A DNA stretch of 64,000 nucleotides from Citrobacter sp. R56 (lineage in GTDB: Bacteria > Pseudomonadota > Gammaproteobacteria > Enterobacterales > Enterobacteriaceae): assembly GCF_016811995.1 (NCBI RefSeq), contig NZ_CP069159.1, positions 3,162,001 through 3,226,000 on the forward strand, written 5' to 3'. The first letter of the stretch is position 1; the number at the start of each line of letters is the position of its first letter. The position numbers and the translations under genes are program-made. Below are positions 44,946 through 54,883 of the stretch, piece after piece. The notes below the pieces were generated by a model. The model worked only from the letters and a program-made list of their open reading frames with translations, had not been told where the DNA came from and searched no databases.

Positions 44946-45413
44946 GTGAAGCTTCAACTTGTCGCTGTTGGCACGAAAATGCCTGACTGGGTACAAACGG
45001 GATTTACGGAGTACCTTCGGCGTTTTCCAAAAGACATGCCTTTTGAGCTGATAGAAATTCCAGCGGGAAAGCGCGGCAAGAACGCGGACATTAAACGCAT
45101 ACTCGATAAAGAGGGTGAGCAGATGCTGGCCGCCGCAGGCAAAAACCGCATCGTCACCCTGGATATCCCAGGCAAACCCTGGGATACGCCGCAACTGGCG
45201 ACAGAACTGGAACGCTGGAAGCTGGATGGCCGCGACGTCAGCCTGCTGATTGGCGGCCCGGAGGGATTATCTCCTGCCTGTAAAGCGGCGGCAGAACAAA
45301 GCTGGTCCCTCTCTGCGCTAACGCTTCCCCACCCTCTTGTGCGGGTGCTGGTCGCAGAGAGTCTGTACCGGGCGTGGAGCATTACCACCAATCACCCTTA
45401 TCACCGTGAGTGA
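44946..45413 (+). CDS. rlmH: RlmH, 23S rRNA pseudouridine-1915 N3-methyltransferase
   Basis: 155 residues from GTG 44946, four bases after rsfS. SPOUT methyltransferase with C-terminal trefoil knot ([31 protein letters not shown]). It methylates pseudouridine 1915 on assembled 70S ribosomes, using S-adenosylmethionine. Co-transcribed with rsfS. Confidence 0.97.
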   Translation: MKLQLVAVGTKMPDWVQTGFTEYLRRFPKDMPFELIEIPAGKRGKNADIKRILDKEGEQMLAAAGKNRIVTLDIPGKPWDTPQLATELERWKLDGRDVSLLIGGPEGLSPACKAAAEQSWSLSALTLPHPLVRVLVAESLYRAWSITTNHPYHRE

Positions 45414-45444
45414 TCGTTTAAGCCTTGAGTAGATTAAGCAGCGG

Positions 45445-47346
45445 ATGAAACTACAGAATTCTTTTCGCGACTATACGGCTGAGTCCGCGCTGTTTGTGCG
45501 CCGGGCGCTGGTTGCCTTTTTGGGTATATTGCTGCTGACCGGCGTGCTCATCGCCAACCTTTATAATCTGCAAATCGTGCGTTTTACCGATTATCAGACC
45601 CGTTCAAATGAAAACCGTATAAAACTGGTGCCTATCGCCCCCAGTCGCGGGATCATATATGACCGTAACGGTATTCCCTTAGCCCTTAACCGCACCATTT
45701 ACCAGATAGAAATGATGCCGGAAAAGGTGGATAACGTTCAGGAAACGCTGGATGCGCTGCGCAGTGTCGTCGATTTAAACGATGACGATATCGCTGCCTT
45801 CAAAAAAGAGCGCTCGCGCTCCCACCGCTTTACCTCAATTCCCGTTAAAACGAATCTGACAGAAGTACAGGTGGCGCGTTTTGCCGTCAATCAGTACCGT
45901 TTTCCCGGCGTGGAAGTAAAAGGCTACAAACGTCGCTACTACCCGTATGGTTCGGCGCTGACCCACGTCATTGGCTACGTTTCGAAGATTAACGACAAAG
46001 ATGTCGAGCGCCTTGATAAAGACGGCAAACTGGCCAACTATGCCGCAACGCATGATATCGGTAAGCTCGGGATTGAGCGTTATTACGAAGAGGTTCTGCA
46101 CGGTCAGACGGGTTACGAAGAAGTTGAAGTCAACAACCGTGGCCGCGTGATCCGCCAGCTCAAAGAGGTGCCGCCGCAGGCCGGGCACGACATCTACCTG
46201 ACACTGGATCTCAAACTTCAGCAATATATCGAAACGCTGCTGGCAGGCAGTCGTGCCGCTGTCGTGGTGACCGATCCCCGAACGGGCGGCGTACTGGCGA
46301 TGGTCTCCATGCCAAGTTACGATCCTAACCTCTTTGTCGATGGCATCTCCAGCAAAGATTATTCAGGTTTGCTCAACGATCCGAATACGCCGCTGGTTAA
46401 CCGCGCCACCCAGGGCGTTTATCCTCCCGCCTCGACGGTGAAACCGTATGTGGTGGTATCTGCGCTCAGTGCAGGCGTGATCAACCGTAATACCGGTCTG
46501 TTTGACCCAGGTTGGTGGCAGTTGCCAGGTTCCGAGAAGCGCTACCGCGACTGGAAAAAATGGGGACATGGCCACCTTAACATCACGAAATCACTAGAAG
46601 AGTCGGCGGATACGTTTTTCTATCAGATTGCCTATGATATGGGGATAGACCGCCTCTCCGAGTGGATGAGTAAGTTTGGCTACGGTCATTATACCGGTAT
46701 CGACCTCTCCGAAGAGCGTTCCGGTAACATGCCAACCCGTGAGTGGAAGCAAAAGCGCTTTAAGAAACCGTGGTATCAGGGTGATACCATTCCGGTGGGT
46801 ATCGGTCAGGGATACTGGACCGCGACGCCTATCCAGATGAGTAAAGCGCTGATGATCCTCATCAACGACGGTGTGGTGAAGGTTCCCCATCTCCTGATGA
46901 GTACAACAGAAAACGGTAAACAGGTTCCCTGGGAACAACCGCCCGAAAAACCGGTCGGGGATATCCATTCGGGTTACTGGGAACTGGCTAAAGACGGGAT
47001 GTATGGCGTGGCAAACCGTGGGAACGGTACTGCGCATAAATACTTCGCCAGCGCGCCTTATAAAATTGCCGCAAAGTCCGGTACCGCGCAGGTCTTTGGT
47101 CTGAAAGCCAATGAAACCTACAATGCGCACAAAATTGCCGAGCGTTTACGTGACCATAAACTGATGACGGCATTCGCGCCGTACAACGATCCCCGGGTTG
47201 CCGTGGCTATCATCCTTGAAAACGGTGGTGCAGGTCCGGCGGTAGGTACGATCATGCGTCAAATCCTCGACCACATCATGTTGGGTGACAACAACACCAA
47301 TTTGCCAGCGGAAAACCCAGCGGTTACAGCGGCGGAGGACCAATAA
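45445..47346 (+). CDS. mrdA: Penicillin-binding protein 2, elongasome transpeptidase
   Basis: 633 residues, the E. coli length. One N-terminal membrane helix (about 22-42), a pedestal domain, then the transpeptidase with active Ser in PPASTVKP (about 330), SxN-type motif ESADTF (about 387) and KSGTA (about 544). It crosslinks side-wall peptidoglycan together with RodA and is the target of mecillinam. It starts 31 bases after rlmH and ends two bases before mrdB. Confidence 0.98.
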   Translation: MKLQNSFRDYTAESALFVRRALVAFLGILLLTGVLIANLYNLQIVRFTDYQTRSNENRIKLVPIAPSRGIIYDRNGIPLALNRTIYQIEMMPEKVDNVQETLDALRSVVDLNDDDIAAFKKERSRSHRFTSIPVKTNLTEVQVARFAVNQYRFPGVEVKGYKRRYYPYGSALTHVIGYVSKINDKDVERLDKDGKLANYAATHDIGKLGIERYYEEVLHGQTGYEEVEVNNRGRVIRQLKEVPPQAGHDIYLTLDLKLQQYIETLLAGSRAAVVVTDPRTGGVLAMVSMPSYDPNLFVDGISSKDYSGLLNDPNTPLVNRATQGVYPPASTVKPYVVVSALSAGVINRNTGLFDPGWWQLPGSEKRYRDWKKWGHGHLNITKSLEESADTFFYQIAYDMGIDRLSEWMSKFGYGHYTGIDLSEERSGNMPTREWKQKRFKKPWYQGDTIPVGIGQGYWTATPIQMSKALMILINDGVVKVPHLLMSTTENGKQVPWEQPPEKPVGDIHSGYWELAKDGMYGVANRGNGTAHKYFASAPYKIAAKSGTAQVFGLKANETYNAHKIAERLRDHKLMTAFAPYNDPRVAVAIILENGGAGPAVGTIMRQILDHIMLGDNNTNLPAENPAVTAAEDQ

Positions 47347-47348
47347 TC

Positions 47349-48461
47349 ATGACGGATAATCCGAATAAACGAACGTTCTGGGACAAGATTCATATCGATC
47401 CCACCATGATGCTTATTCTGCTTGCGCTGCTGGTATACAGCTCACTGGTTATCTGGAGCGCCAGCGGCCAGGACATTGGCATGATGGAGCGAAAAGTAGG
47501 GCAAATCGCCATGGGCCTGGTAGTCATGGTGGTGATGGCGCAGATCCCCCCTCGAGTCTACGAAGGCTGGGCCCCCTACCTGTATATTATCTGTATTATT
47601 TTGCTGGTGGCGGTCGATGCCTTCGGCGCAATATCCAAAGGGGCACAACGCTGGCTTGATCTTGGCATCGTGCGCTTTCAACCCTCTGAGATTGCAAAAA
47701 TAGCGGTCCCCCTGATGGTCGCGCGCTTTATCAACCGTGATGTCTGCCCGCCATCATTAAAGAACACGGCGATCGCGCTGGTATTGATCTTCATGCCAAC
47801 GCTGCTGGTTGCAGCACAGCCCGACCTTGGCACTTCGATTCTGGTCGCGCTTTCCGGTCTGTTCGTGCTGTTCCTTTCCGGCCTGAGCTGGCGACTGATT
47901 GGCGTTGCCGTGGTGCTGGTTGCCGCGTTTATCCCCATCTTGTGGTTCTTCCTGATGCATGACTATCAGCGCCAACGCGTAATGATGCTTCTTGATCCGG
48001 AAACCGACCCTCTGGGTGCGGGTTATCACATTATCCAGTCTAAAATTGCCATTGGCTCCGGTGGCCTGCGCGGCAAGGGTTGGTTACACGGCACGCAGTC
48101 GCAGCTGGAATTCTTACCCGAACGCCATACCGACTTTATCTTCGCGGTGCTGGCGGAAGAGCTCGGTCTGGTCGGTATACTCATTCTACTGGCACTTTAT
48201 ATTTTGCTGATCATGCGCGGGCTGTGGATTGCCGCCAGAGCGCAAACCACCTTCGGCCGAGTCATGGCTGGCGGTTTGATGTTGATATTATTCGTTTATG
48301 TTTTCGTAAATATTGGTATGGTGAGCGGTATTCTGCCCGTTGTCGGGGTTCCACTCCCGCTGGTCAGTTATGGTGGCTCCGCACTGATCGTGCTGATGGC
48401 CGGGTTCGGGATTGTTATGTCGATCCACACCCACAGAAAAATGTTGTCGAAAAGCGTGTAA
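47349..48461 (+). CDS. mrdB: RodA, SEDS peptidoglycan glycosyltransferase
   Basis: 370 residues. SEDS family with about ten membrane segments, the conserved LQPSE-like [17 protein letters not shown], a long extracellular loop with [19 protein letters not shown], and PLVSYGGSA near the C-terminus. It polymerises glycan strands for cell elongation, with PBP2 (the preceding gene). Confidence 0.98.
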   Translation: MTDNPNKRTFWDKIHIDPTMMLILLALLVYSSLVIWSASGQDIGMMERKVGQIAMGLVVMVVMAQIPPRVYEGWAPYLYIICIILLVAVDAFGAISKGAQRWLDLGIVRFQPSEIAKIAVPLMVARFINRDVCPPSLKNTAIALVLIFMPTLLVAAQPDLGTSILVALSGLFVLFLSGLSWRLIGVAVVLVAAFIPILWFFLMHDYQRQRVMMLLDPETDPLGAGYHIIQSKIAIGSGGLRGKGWLHGTQSQLEFLPERHTDFIFAVLAEELGLVGILILLALYILLIMRGLWIAARAQTTFGRVMAGGLMLILFVYVFVNIGMVSGILPVVGVPLPLVSYGGSALIVLMAGFGIVMSIHTHRKMLSKSV

Positions 48462-48471
48462 GGGGTACGCA

Positions 48472-49563
48472 ATGCGTAAGCAGTGGTTTGGAATCTGCAT
48501 CGCAGCAGGAATGCTCGCGGCGTGTTCGAGTGATGATGGTCAGCAACAAACGACCGTCGCACCGCAGCCAGCGGTATGTAATGGGCCGATTGTTGAAATC
48601 AGCGGAGCCGATCCGCGTTTTGAACCGCTCAACCCAACGGCAAATCAGGATTATCAGCGCGACGGTAAAAGCTACAAAATCGTGCAGGATCCTTCTCGCT
48701 TTAGCCAGGCTGGGCTCGCCGCTATTTATGATGCCGAGCCGGGTAGCAACCTGACCGCGTCAGGCGAAGCGTTCGATCCTATGCAGCTTACCGCAGCGCA
48801 CCCAACGCTGCCGATCCCCAGCTATGTGCGAATCACTAACCTGGCCAACGGTCGCATGATTGTCGTTCGTATCAACGATCGCGGCCCTTACGGCAATGAT
48901 CGGGTGATTTCCCTCTCCCGTGCCGCTGCCGACCGACTGAACACGTCGAACAATACCAAAGTGCGAATTGACCCTATTATTGTGGCTCAGGACGGATCGC
49001 TCTCCGGACCCGGTATGGCGTGTACGACCGTTGCAAAACAAACTTACGCCCTGCCCTCTCGCCCTGACCTCAGCGGCGGAATGGGGAGTCCCTCTTCTGC
49101 ACCAGACTCAACACCGCCACAAGGTGATGTTCGCCCGATCAGCAACTCGACGCTAACAAGCGAAGATTCTGCCGGTGCGCCAGTCAGCAGCAGCGGTTTC
49201 CTGGGCGCGCCAACTACGTTAGCGCCGGGCGTGCTGGAAGGTAGCGAACCCACGCCAGCCCCTGCTCCCGCCACGACGACGCCCGTCACCACTCCCACAT
49301 CAAGCGCGGCAGTAGCGCCAGTCTCATCGGCGTCTACCAGCGGTCACTTTGTGGTTCAGGTCGGTGCCGTGAGCGATCAGGCTCGCGCGAAACAGTATCA
49401 ACAGCGCTTAGGCCAGCAGTTTGGTGTACCGGGTCGCGTAGTGCAAAACGGTGCCGTCTGGCGTATTCAACTCGGGCCGTTCGCCAGTAAAAACGAAGCC
49501 AGTACCTTGCAACAACGTTTGCAATCCGAAGCTCAATTACAGTCCTTTATTACCGGCGCGTAG
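48472..49563 (+). CDS. rlpA: RlpA, septal-ring lipoprotein with SPOR domain
   Basis: 363 residues from ATG 48472 (MRKQWFGICI); an open frame further upstream lies within mrdB. Lipoprotein signal with lipobox LAAC and Cys18. A double-psi beta-barrel domain (about 80-180, with ASGEAFDP, HPTLPIPS and RINDRGPYGNDRVISLS) is followed by a long Pro/Ser/Thr/Ala linker (about 200-285). The C-terminal SPOR domain (about 287-363, HFVVQVGAVSD) binds denuded glycan. In Pseudomonas RlpA is a lytic transglycosylase; in E. coli activity is not shown. Confidence 0.96.
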   Translation: MRKQWFGICIAAGMLAACSSDDGQQQTTVAPQPAVCNGPIVEISGADPRFEPLNPTANQDYQRDGKSYKIVQDPSRFSQAGLAAIYDAEPGSNLTASGEAFDPMQLTAAHPTLPIPSYVRITNLANGRMIVVRINDRGPYGNDRVISLSRAAADRLNTSNNTKVRIDPIIVAQDGSLSGPGMACTTVAKQTYALPSRPDLSGGMGSPSSAPDSTPPQGDVRPISNSTLTSEDSAGAPVSSSGFLGAPTTLAPGVLEGSEPTPAPAPATTTPVTTPTSSAAVAPVSSASTSGHFVVQVGAVSDQARAKQYQQRLGQQFGVPGRVVQNGAVWRIQLGPFASKNEASTLQQRLQSEAQLQSFITGA

Positions 49564-49572
49564 CGGTGTAAA

Positions 49573-49639
49573 GCAGGCATCTGAACTGTCAATTTTGTCA
49601 ATGACGCTAACAAAGTCATGCCGAAAGTCAGATGCCTGC
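49573..49639. repeat. Long inverted repeat between rlpA and dacA
   Basis: Perfect 12-bp arms GCAGGCATCTGA (49573-49584) and TCAGATGCCTGC (49628-49639), with a 43-base loop that holds a nested hairpin ATGAC/GTCAT (49601-49619). It lies ten bases after the rlpA stop. There is no T-run directly after it, so it is not a standard terminator; a role in rlpA mRNA 3' stability or as a protein-binding site is open. Confidence 0.6.
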
Positions 49640-49642
49640 GGG

Positions 49643-49660
49643 TATAGCATTTGCTATAGT
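49643..49660 (+). promoter_or_regulatory. dacA extended -10 promoter overlapped by a palindrome
   Basis: TG-C-TATAGT (49652-49660) has the form of an extended -10, about 45 bases before the dacA ATG. The -10 itself is half of a perfect 7-bp palindrome TATAGCA (49643-49649), TT, TGCTATA (49652-49658), which has the shape of an operator. In E. coli the dacA promoter is bound by BolA; whether at this motif I cannot say. Confidence 0.5.
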
Positions 49661-49704
49661 AGGGCACTTTTTTTAATTTCATCACGGATGTCGTAGTTCA
49701 GACC

Positions 49705-50916
49705 ATGAAGACCACTTTTTCCGCTCGTTTCCTGCAGCGCATGGCGCTCACCACGGCTCTTTGCGCAGCCTCCATATCCGCTGTGCATGCCGATGACCTG
49801 AATATTAAAACCATGATCCCGGGTGTTCCGCAGATCGATGCGGAGTCATACATCCTGATCGATTACAATTCCGGAAAAGTCCTGGCAGAGCAGAACGCTG
49901 ACATGCGTCGCGACCCGGCAAGTCTGACGAAGATGATGACCAGCTATGTCATCGGTCAGGCAATGAAAGCCGGTAAATTTAAAGAAACGGATCTGGTTAC
50001 TGTTGGCAACGACGCCTGGGCGACAGGCAACCCGGTATTTAAAGGTTCATCCCTGATGTTCCTGAAACCTGGTATGCAGGTTCCAGTTTCACAGTTGATC
50101 CGTGGTATTAACCTGCAATCCGGTAACGACGCCTGCGTCGCGATGGCTGATTTCGCCGCGGGTAGCCAGGACGCCTTTGTCGGCCTGATGAACAGCTACG
50201 TTAGCGCGCTGGGCTTGCAAAACACGCATTTCCAGACGGTGCATGGTCTTGATGCAGACGGTCAATACAGCTCTGCGCGCGACATGGCGCTGATCGGTCA
50301 GGCCTTAATCCGCGACGTGCCTAACGAATACTCCATCTACCGGGAAAAAGAATTTACCTTTAACGGTATTCGTCAGTTAAACCGTAACGGTCTGCTGTGG
50401 GATAACAGCCTGAAGGTCGACGGTATCAAAACGGGCCACACTGACAAAGCAGGGTATAACCTTGTCGCCTCTGCGACCGAAGGTCAGATGCGTTTAATTT
50501 CTGCAGTGATGGGCGGTCGTACTTACAAAGGGCGTGAAACAGAAAGCAAAAAACTGCTGACCTGGGGCTTCCGTTTCTTTGAAACCGTGAACCCATTGAA
50601 GGTCGGTAAAGAGTTCGCTTCTGAACCTGCCTGGTTTGGTGATACCGATCGCGCCTCGTTAGGTGTCGATAAAGACGTCTACCTGACTATCCCACGCGGT
50701 CGAATGAAAGACCTGAAAGCCAGCTATGTTCTGAACACCACTGAATTGCATGCCCCACTGCAGAAAAACCAGGTGGTCGGCACAATCAACTTCCAGCTTG
50801 ATGGTAAAACCATCGAGCAGCGCCCACTGGTGGTGCTGCAGGAAATTCCTGAAGGTAACTTCTTCGGTAAAATCGTTGATTACATTAAGTTAATGTTCCA
50901 CCACTGGTTTGGTTAA
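49705..50916 (+). CDS. dacA: Penicillin-binding protein 5, D-Ala-D-Ala carboxypeptidase
   Basis: 403 residues, the E. coli length. The signal peptide ends at VHA (residue 29). Active serine S73 in PASLTKMM (SxxK), SGN in [10 protein letters not shown] (about 139) and KTG in DGIKTGHTD (about 242). A beta-rich domain precedes a C-terminal amphipathic helix ([14 protein letters not shown]) that anchors the enzyme on the periplasmic side of the inner membrane. It trims pentapeptides and keeps rod shape. Confidence 0.98.
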   Translation: MKTTFSARFLQRMALTTALCAASISAVHADDLNIKTMIPGVPQIDAESYILIDYNSGKVLAEQNADMRRDPASLTKMMTSYVIGQAMKAGKFKETDLVTVGNDAWATGNPVFKGSSLMFLKPGMQVPVSQLIRGINLQSGNDACVAMADFAAGSQDAFVGLMNSYVSALGLQNTHFQTVHGLDADGQYSSARDMALIGQALIRDVPNEYSIYREKEFTFNGIRQLNRNGLLWDNSLKVDGIKTGHTDKAGYNLVASATEGQMRLISAVMGGRTYKGRETESKKLLTWGFRFFETVNPLKVGKEFASEPAWFGDTDRASLGVDKDVYLTIPRGRMKDLKASYVLNTTELHAPLQKNQVVGTINFQLDGKTIEQRPLVVLQEIPEGNFFGKIVDYIKLMFHHWFG

Positions 50917-50969
50917 AAATTGAACACTTGAAAGTGTGATTTCCATCCCCATATACTAAGCATCAGTAA

Positions 50970-51000
50970 AACTCCCGCTTTTGGCGGGAGTTATTATTTT
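50970..51000 (+). terminator. dacA terminator
   Basis: Stem AACTCCCGC/GCGGGAGTT with a short T-rich loop, then TTATTATTTTAT. Located 54 bases after the dacA stop. Confidence 0.85.
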
Positions 51001-51023
51001 ATTTACGTTACGCCGGAGCTGAC

Positions 51024-51287
51024 ATGAAAACCAAACTTAACGAACTGCTTGAATTCCCTACACCATTTACTTACAAAGTAATGGGGCAGGCGTTGCCTGA
51101 GCTGGTTGATCAGGTGGTTGAAGTGGTACAGCGCCATGCGCCAGGTGATTACTCCCCGACGGTAAAACCAAGCAGCAAAGGCAATTACCACTCGGTCTCT
51201 ATCACCATCAATGCTACCCACATTGAGCAAGTAGAAACCCTGTATGAAGAATTAGGCAACATCGACATCGTTCGTATGGTGCTGTAA
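51024..51287 (+). CDS. ybeD: YbeD, conserved ACT-like small protein (UPF0250)
   Basis: 87 residues, an alpha/beta ACT-like fold ([30 protein letters not shown]). Gene position beside lipB is strongly conserved, which has suggested a link to lipoate metabolism or allosteric regulation, but no function is established. A 9-bp hairpin follows directly. Confidence 0.95.
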   Translation: MKTKLNELLEFPTPFTYKVMGQALPELVDQVVEVVQRHAPGDYSPTVKPSSKGNYHSVSITINATHIEQVETLYEELGNIDIVRMVL

Positions 51288-51301
51288 GTCGTATTACCGT
51301 G

Positions 51302-51325
51302 GTTACCCGGCGTCGTCCGGGTAAC
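51302..51325 (+). terminator. Hairpin between ybeD and lipB
   Basis: Perfect 9-bp stem GTTACCCGG/CCGGGTAAC with a six-base loop, 14 bases after the ybeD stop. The T content behind it is modest, and a TATACT -10-like box for lipB follows (51342-51347). It may partly end ybeD transcripts. Confidence 0.5.
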
Positions 51326-51385
51326 AGCGTTTCCCTCTGTGTTATACTCTCCCTTCTTTTATTCATTCTCTACGGAGATGCCGTT

Positions 51386-52027
51386 TTGTATCAGGATAAA
51401 ATTCTTGTCCGCCAGCTCGGTCTTCAGCCTTACGAGCCCGTTTCCCAGGCTATGCACGAATTCACCGATACCCGCGATGAAAACAGCAATGATGAAATTT
51501 GGCTGGTTGAGCATCATCCTGTCTTCACGCAAGGTCAGGCCGGTAAAGCGGAACACGTATTAATGCCGGGAGATATTCCCGTAATCCAGAGCGATCGCGG
51601 CGGGCAAGTCACTTACCACGGCCCTGGCCAGCAGGTGATGTATGTACTGTTGGATCTTAAGCGCCGTAAGCTGGGCGTACGTGAGCTGGTTACGTTGCTG
51701 GAACAGACTGTCGTCAATACCCTTGCAGAGCTGAATATCGACGCACATCCGCGTGCCGATGCGCCAGGCGTTTATGTTGGCGAAAAGAAAATTTGCTCTT
51801 TGGGTTTACGCATTCGCCGCGGCTGTTCATTTCATGGTCTGGCACTTAACGTAAATATGGATCTCTCACCGTTCTTACGTATCAACCCTTGCGGTTACGC
51901 AGGGATGGAAATGACCAAAATCTCTCACTGGGATAGCGAAGCGACAACCGACAATGTACGCCCCCGATTGCTGGCGAACATGTTAGCTTTACTTAACAAT
52001 CCAGAGCATGAATATATCCAGGCTTAA
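51386..52027 (+). CDS. lipB: LipB, octanoyl-[ACP]:protein octanoyltransferase
   Basis: 213 residues from TTG 51386 (reads [10 protein letters not shown]), the start known for E. coli. The frame is open upstream to 51299, but that would include the hairpin and promoter. Motifs: [29 protein letters not shown] (catalytic Lys) and [11 protein letters not shown] (catalytic Cys about 169). It transfers octanoate to apo-lipoyl domains, after which LipA inserts sulfur. Confidence 0.97.
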   Translation: MYQDKILVRQLGLQPYEPVSQAMHEFTDTRDENSNDEIWLVEHHPVFTQGQAGKAEHVLMPGDIPVIQSDRGGQVTYHGPGQQVMYVLLDLKRRKLGVRELVTLLEQTVVNTLAELNIDAHPRADAPGVYVGEKKICSLGLRIRRGCSFHGLALNVNMDLSPFLRINPCGYAGMEMTKISHWDSEATTDNVRPRLLANMLALLNNPEHEYIQA

Positions 52028-52038
52028 TCCGTAAAATA

Positions 52039-52065
52039 TAATGACCCATATATTTTTGGGTCATT
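52039..52065. terminator. Hairpin after lipB
   Basis: 9-bp stem TAATGACCC/GGGTCATTA with a ten-base A/T-rich loop, 12 bases after the lipB stop. The T-run lies in the loop, not after the stem, so termination strength is uncertain. Confidence 0.45.
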
Positions 52066-52325
52066 AACTATATACACTTTGAATGCTTTACTTCTCCGCC
52101 CGCTTTCTATATTTTCAATCAATCAACTATAACGTCGTTATAGGGTTCCCCTCATCCATCCGCATGATGAAATGGCGGGTCATATGGAAAATAAAGAATA
52201 TTTTTCAACTCTTTTATTGAAAGAAATGCAGATGGCAATATTGATTAACTTTCAATCTAAAATATAAATTTAGAGTATTATATTTATTATATCATTCATG
52301 TAACGAATGATTCCGGAGCAAAAAA
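52066..52325. other. AT-rich upstream region of ybeF
   Basis: About 260 strongly AT-rich bases. It contains a short 27-codon frame (52194-52277) with no convincing ribosome site. Before ybeF is an inverted repeat TCATTC/GAATGA (52292-52310), holding a T-N11-A motif of the LysR type. No RNA gene recognised. Confidence 0.5.
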
Positions 52326-53300
52326 GTGAATGACAATAACCTGTCTGAAAAACGTTCCCCCGAACATCAATTAGAAGAAAAACCTCAAATATTCAAGACA
52401 CTAAGAAATATCGATCTTAATCTTTTGACTATTTTTGAAGCGGTCTATGTCCATAAAGGCATTGTTAATGCCGCCAAAATTCTCAATCTGACGCCGTCTG
52501 CTATTAGCCAGTCTATTCAAAAACTACGGACGATATTCCCGGACCCCTTATTTATTAGAAAAGGTCAGGGCGTTACGCCAACCACTTACGCCACACACCT
52601 GCATGAGTATATCAGCCAGGGCCTGGAATCGATTCTTGGGGCACTGGATCTGACAGGCAGTTACGATAAGCAACGCACGATTACCATCGGTACAACCCCT
52701 TCTGTCGGCGCGCTGGTCATGCCTGAAATCTACAAAGCCATCAGGCAGCGTTACCCGCAACTTCTGCTGCGCAACATTCCCGTCAGCAATGCGGAAAACC
52801 AACTGGCCCAGTTTCAGACAGACCTGATCATCGACAACCACACCTATAACAATCAGACGATACACCGCCACGTCTTGTTTACAGACACCATGGAGCTTGT
52901 CTGTCGTCAGGATCACCCTTTGCTTTCGGTATCACTTACCGAAGACAATCTGAAGAATGCAGAGCATACCCTGCTGATGCTGGAAGGTCAGAATCTGCAC
53001 CCGTTACGTCAACGTGTGCAAGAGATGTTCCCGGAACGGCAGGTCAGTTTTAGTAGCTACAACATCTTTACTATCGCGTCGATGATTGCGAACAGCGATG
53101 TGATCGGCATGATGCCTGCACGTTTTTATACGTTGTTTAGCCATTGCTGGTCGCTTAAAAATATTCCTTACGCCGCTCTCAACGATGAAAAAATCGCATT
53201 TTCGCTGCATTACAACAAAGTGAGCCTGCGCGATCCTATTCTTGAGAACGTTATCGACATCATACGCGATGCTTTCCGATGTGAAGATGTTGCTGCTTAG
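52326..53300 (+). CDS. ybeF: YbeF, LysR-family transcriptional regulator
   Basis: 324 residues from GTG 52326. The HTH (about residues 28-90: DLNLLTIFEAVYVHKGIVNAAKILNLTPSAISQSIQKL) is followed by a substrate-binding domain (about 115-310) of periplasmic-binding-protein form. The N-terminal extension of some 25 residues is charged. No ligand or regulon is known for the family member. It stands between lipB and lipA as in E. coli. The C-terminal half diverges more from E. coli than its neighbours do, as I recall, and base composition at its 5' side is AT-rich. Confidence 0.9.
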   Translation: MNDNNLSEKRSPEHQLEEKPQIFKTLRNIDLNLLTIFEAVYVHKGIVNAAKILNLTPSAISQSIQKLRTIFPDPLFIRKGQGVTPTTYATHLHEYISQGLESILGALDLTGSYDKQRTITIGTTPSVGALVMPEIYKAIRQRYPQLLLRNIPVSNAENQLAQFQTDLIIDNHTYNNQTIHRHVLFTDTMELVCRQDHPLLSVSLTEDNLKNAEHTLLMLEGQNLHPLRQRVQEMFPERQVSFSSYNIFTIASMIANSDVIGMMPARFYTLFSHCWSLKNIPYAALNDEKIAFSLHYNKVSLRDPILENVIDIIRDAFRCEDVAA

Positions 53301-53487
53301 CCACCCGGGAGGGTGGATGAAGAGCACAAAACAACAACTATTTTACATTTTGCCGGCCACTCAGGCTGCTTTATGGCCCGTTTCAATGATATACTGCGTA
53401 TAGCTAATTCAAAAATAGTTGATAAATACAACATTCCCTTGAATTGAAACGCTTACCTTCGTTATTCGCAACTGGAACACGCACGCT

Positions 53488-54453
53488 ATGAGTAAACCCA
53501 TTGTGATGGAACGCGGTGTTAAATACCGCGATGCCGATAAGATGGCCCTTATCCCGGTTAAAAATGTGGCAACAGAGCGTGAAGCCCTGCTGCGTAAACC
53601 GGAATGGATGAAAATAAAGCTTCCAGCGGACTCCACTCGTATTCAGGGCATCAAAGCAGCAATGCGTAAGAATGGCCTGCATTCTGTCTGCGAGGAAGCC
53701 TCCTGCCCTAACCTGGCTGAATGTTTCAATCACGGTACCGCGACGTTCATGATCCTCGGCGCGATTTGTACCCGCCGTTGTCCGTTCTGTGACGTTGCAC
53801 ATGGACGTCCGGTCGCCCCGGACGCCAACGAACCGTCAAAACTGGCGCAGACGATTGCTGATATGGCGTTACGCTATGTTGTCATCACCTCCGTCGATCG
53901 CGACGATCTGCGTGATGGCGGCGCTCAGCACTTTGCTGATTGCATTACGGCCATTCGTGAGAAAAGCCCGACGATCAAAATTGAGACGCTGGTACCGGAC
54001 TTCCGTGGCCGTATGGATCGCGCGCTGGAGATCCTCACAGCAACACCGCCGGATGTATTTAACCATAACCTTGAAAACGTTCCGCGTATCTATCGCCAGG
54101 TGCGCCCGGGGGCTGACTACAATTGGTCTCTGAAGCTACTGGAACGCTTTAAAGAAGCGCATCCGGAGATCCCAACCAAATCGGGTCTGATGGTCGGCTT
54201 GGGTGAAACCAACGCTGAAATCATCGAGGTTATGCGCGATTTACGTCGTCATGGCGTGACCATGCTGACGCTGGGTCAGTATCTGCAGCCAAGTCGTCAC
54301 CACCTGCCGGTACAGCGCTATGTCAGCCCTGAAGAGTTTGATGAGATGAAAGCGGAAGCGATGGCGATGGGCTTTACCCATGCCGCATGTGGACCGTTTG
54401 TTCGTTCCTCTTACCATGCAGACCTGCAGGCAAAAGGACTGGAAGTTAAGTGA
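53488..54453 (+). CDS. lipA: Lipoyl synthase
   Basis: 321 residues, the family length. Radical SAM enzyme with two iron-sulfur clusters: auxiliary-cluster motif [12 protein letters not shown] (CX4CX5C, about 68-79) and the radical-SAM motif CTRRCPFC (CX3CX2C, about 94-101). It inserts two sulfur atoms into octanoyl groups placed by LipB. The conserved C-terminal FVRSSYHAD supplies a ligand Ser. A perfect 17-bp terminator follows. Confidence 0.98.
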   Translation: MSKPIVMERGVKYRDADKMALIPVKNVATEREALLRKPEWMKIKLPADSTRIQGIKAAMRKNGLHSVCEEASCPNLAECFNHGTATFMILGAICTRRCPFCDVAHGRPVAPDANEPSKLAQTIADMALRYVVITSVDRDDLRDGGAQHFADCITAIREKSPTIKIETLVPDFRGRMDRALEILTATPPDVFNHNLENVPRIYRQVRPGADYNWSLKLLERFKEAHPEIPTKSGLMVGLGETNAEIIEVMRDLRRHGVTMLTLGQYLQPSRHHLPVQRYVSPEEFDEMKAEAMAMGFTHAACGPFVRSSYHADLQAKGLEVK

Positions 54454-54477
54454 TCGTGTAACACTCATTTACATTTC

Positions 54478-54516
54478 AGAGAAAAAAAACCGGCAAATCG
54501 CCGGTTTTTTTTCTCT
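54478..54516. terminator. Bidirectional terminator between lipA and tatE
   Basis: Perfect 17-bp inverted repeat, left arm 54478-54494 and right arm 54500-54516, with a five-base loop. GC core CCGGC/GCCGG flanked by eight A's and eight T's, so it ends both converging genes. Confidence 0.93.
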
Positions 54517-54551
54517 GTAGAGTATAACGTGCGGACATCCTGCTCCGGGTA

Positions 54552-54755
54552 TTACTCTTTGTGAGAGAGTTTCTCAGCCTGAACGTCGCCGCTTGCGTCT
54601 TTCTTCGCTCCGGCATCTTCATCGTTCATCGCTTTCTTGAAGCCTTTAATTGCCGATCCCAGGTCTCCACCCAGCGTACGTAACTTCTTGGTACCAAACA
54701 GCAGAACAACCAGTGCGGCAACCACCAGCAGTTTGGTAATACTAATCTCACCCAT
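54552..54755 (-). CDS. tatE: TatE, Sec-independent translocase minor subunit
   Basis: 67 residues, same as E. coli TatE. One N-terminal hydrophobic segment (about 6-21), the [14 protein letters not shown] hinge, an amphipathic helix and a charged tail. A TatA paralogue that supports twin-arginine export. Convergent with lipA. Confidence 0.96.
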   Translation of the reverse strand: MGEISITKLLVVAALVVLLFGTKKLRTLGGDLGSAIKGFKKAMNDEDAGAKKDASGDVQAEKLSHKE

Positions 54756-54883
54756 AGATACCTTCTTAACTTAAAACAGGCTGCGTTACGCGCCGTATTA
54801 ACCTGAAAATTGTAACGGTCTTTTGGCGCGCGCACACAATAGCAATCTGTAACAAGGTGAATCAAGCATTGTTTAAAAATACG

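Noticed and set aside
53300-53320. Short CCACCC/GGGTGG hairpin after ybeF as a terminator
   Set aside because: 6-bp stem with no T-run; too weak to call.
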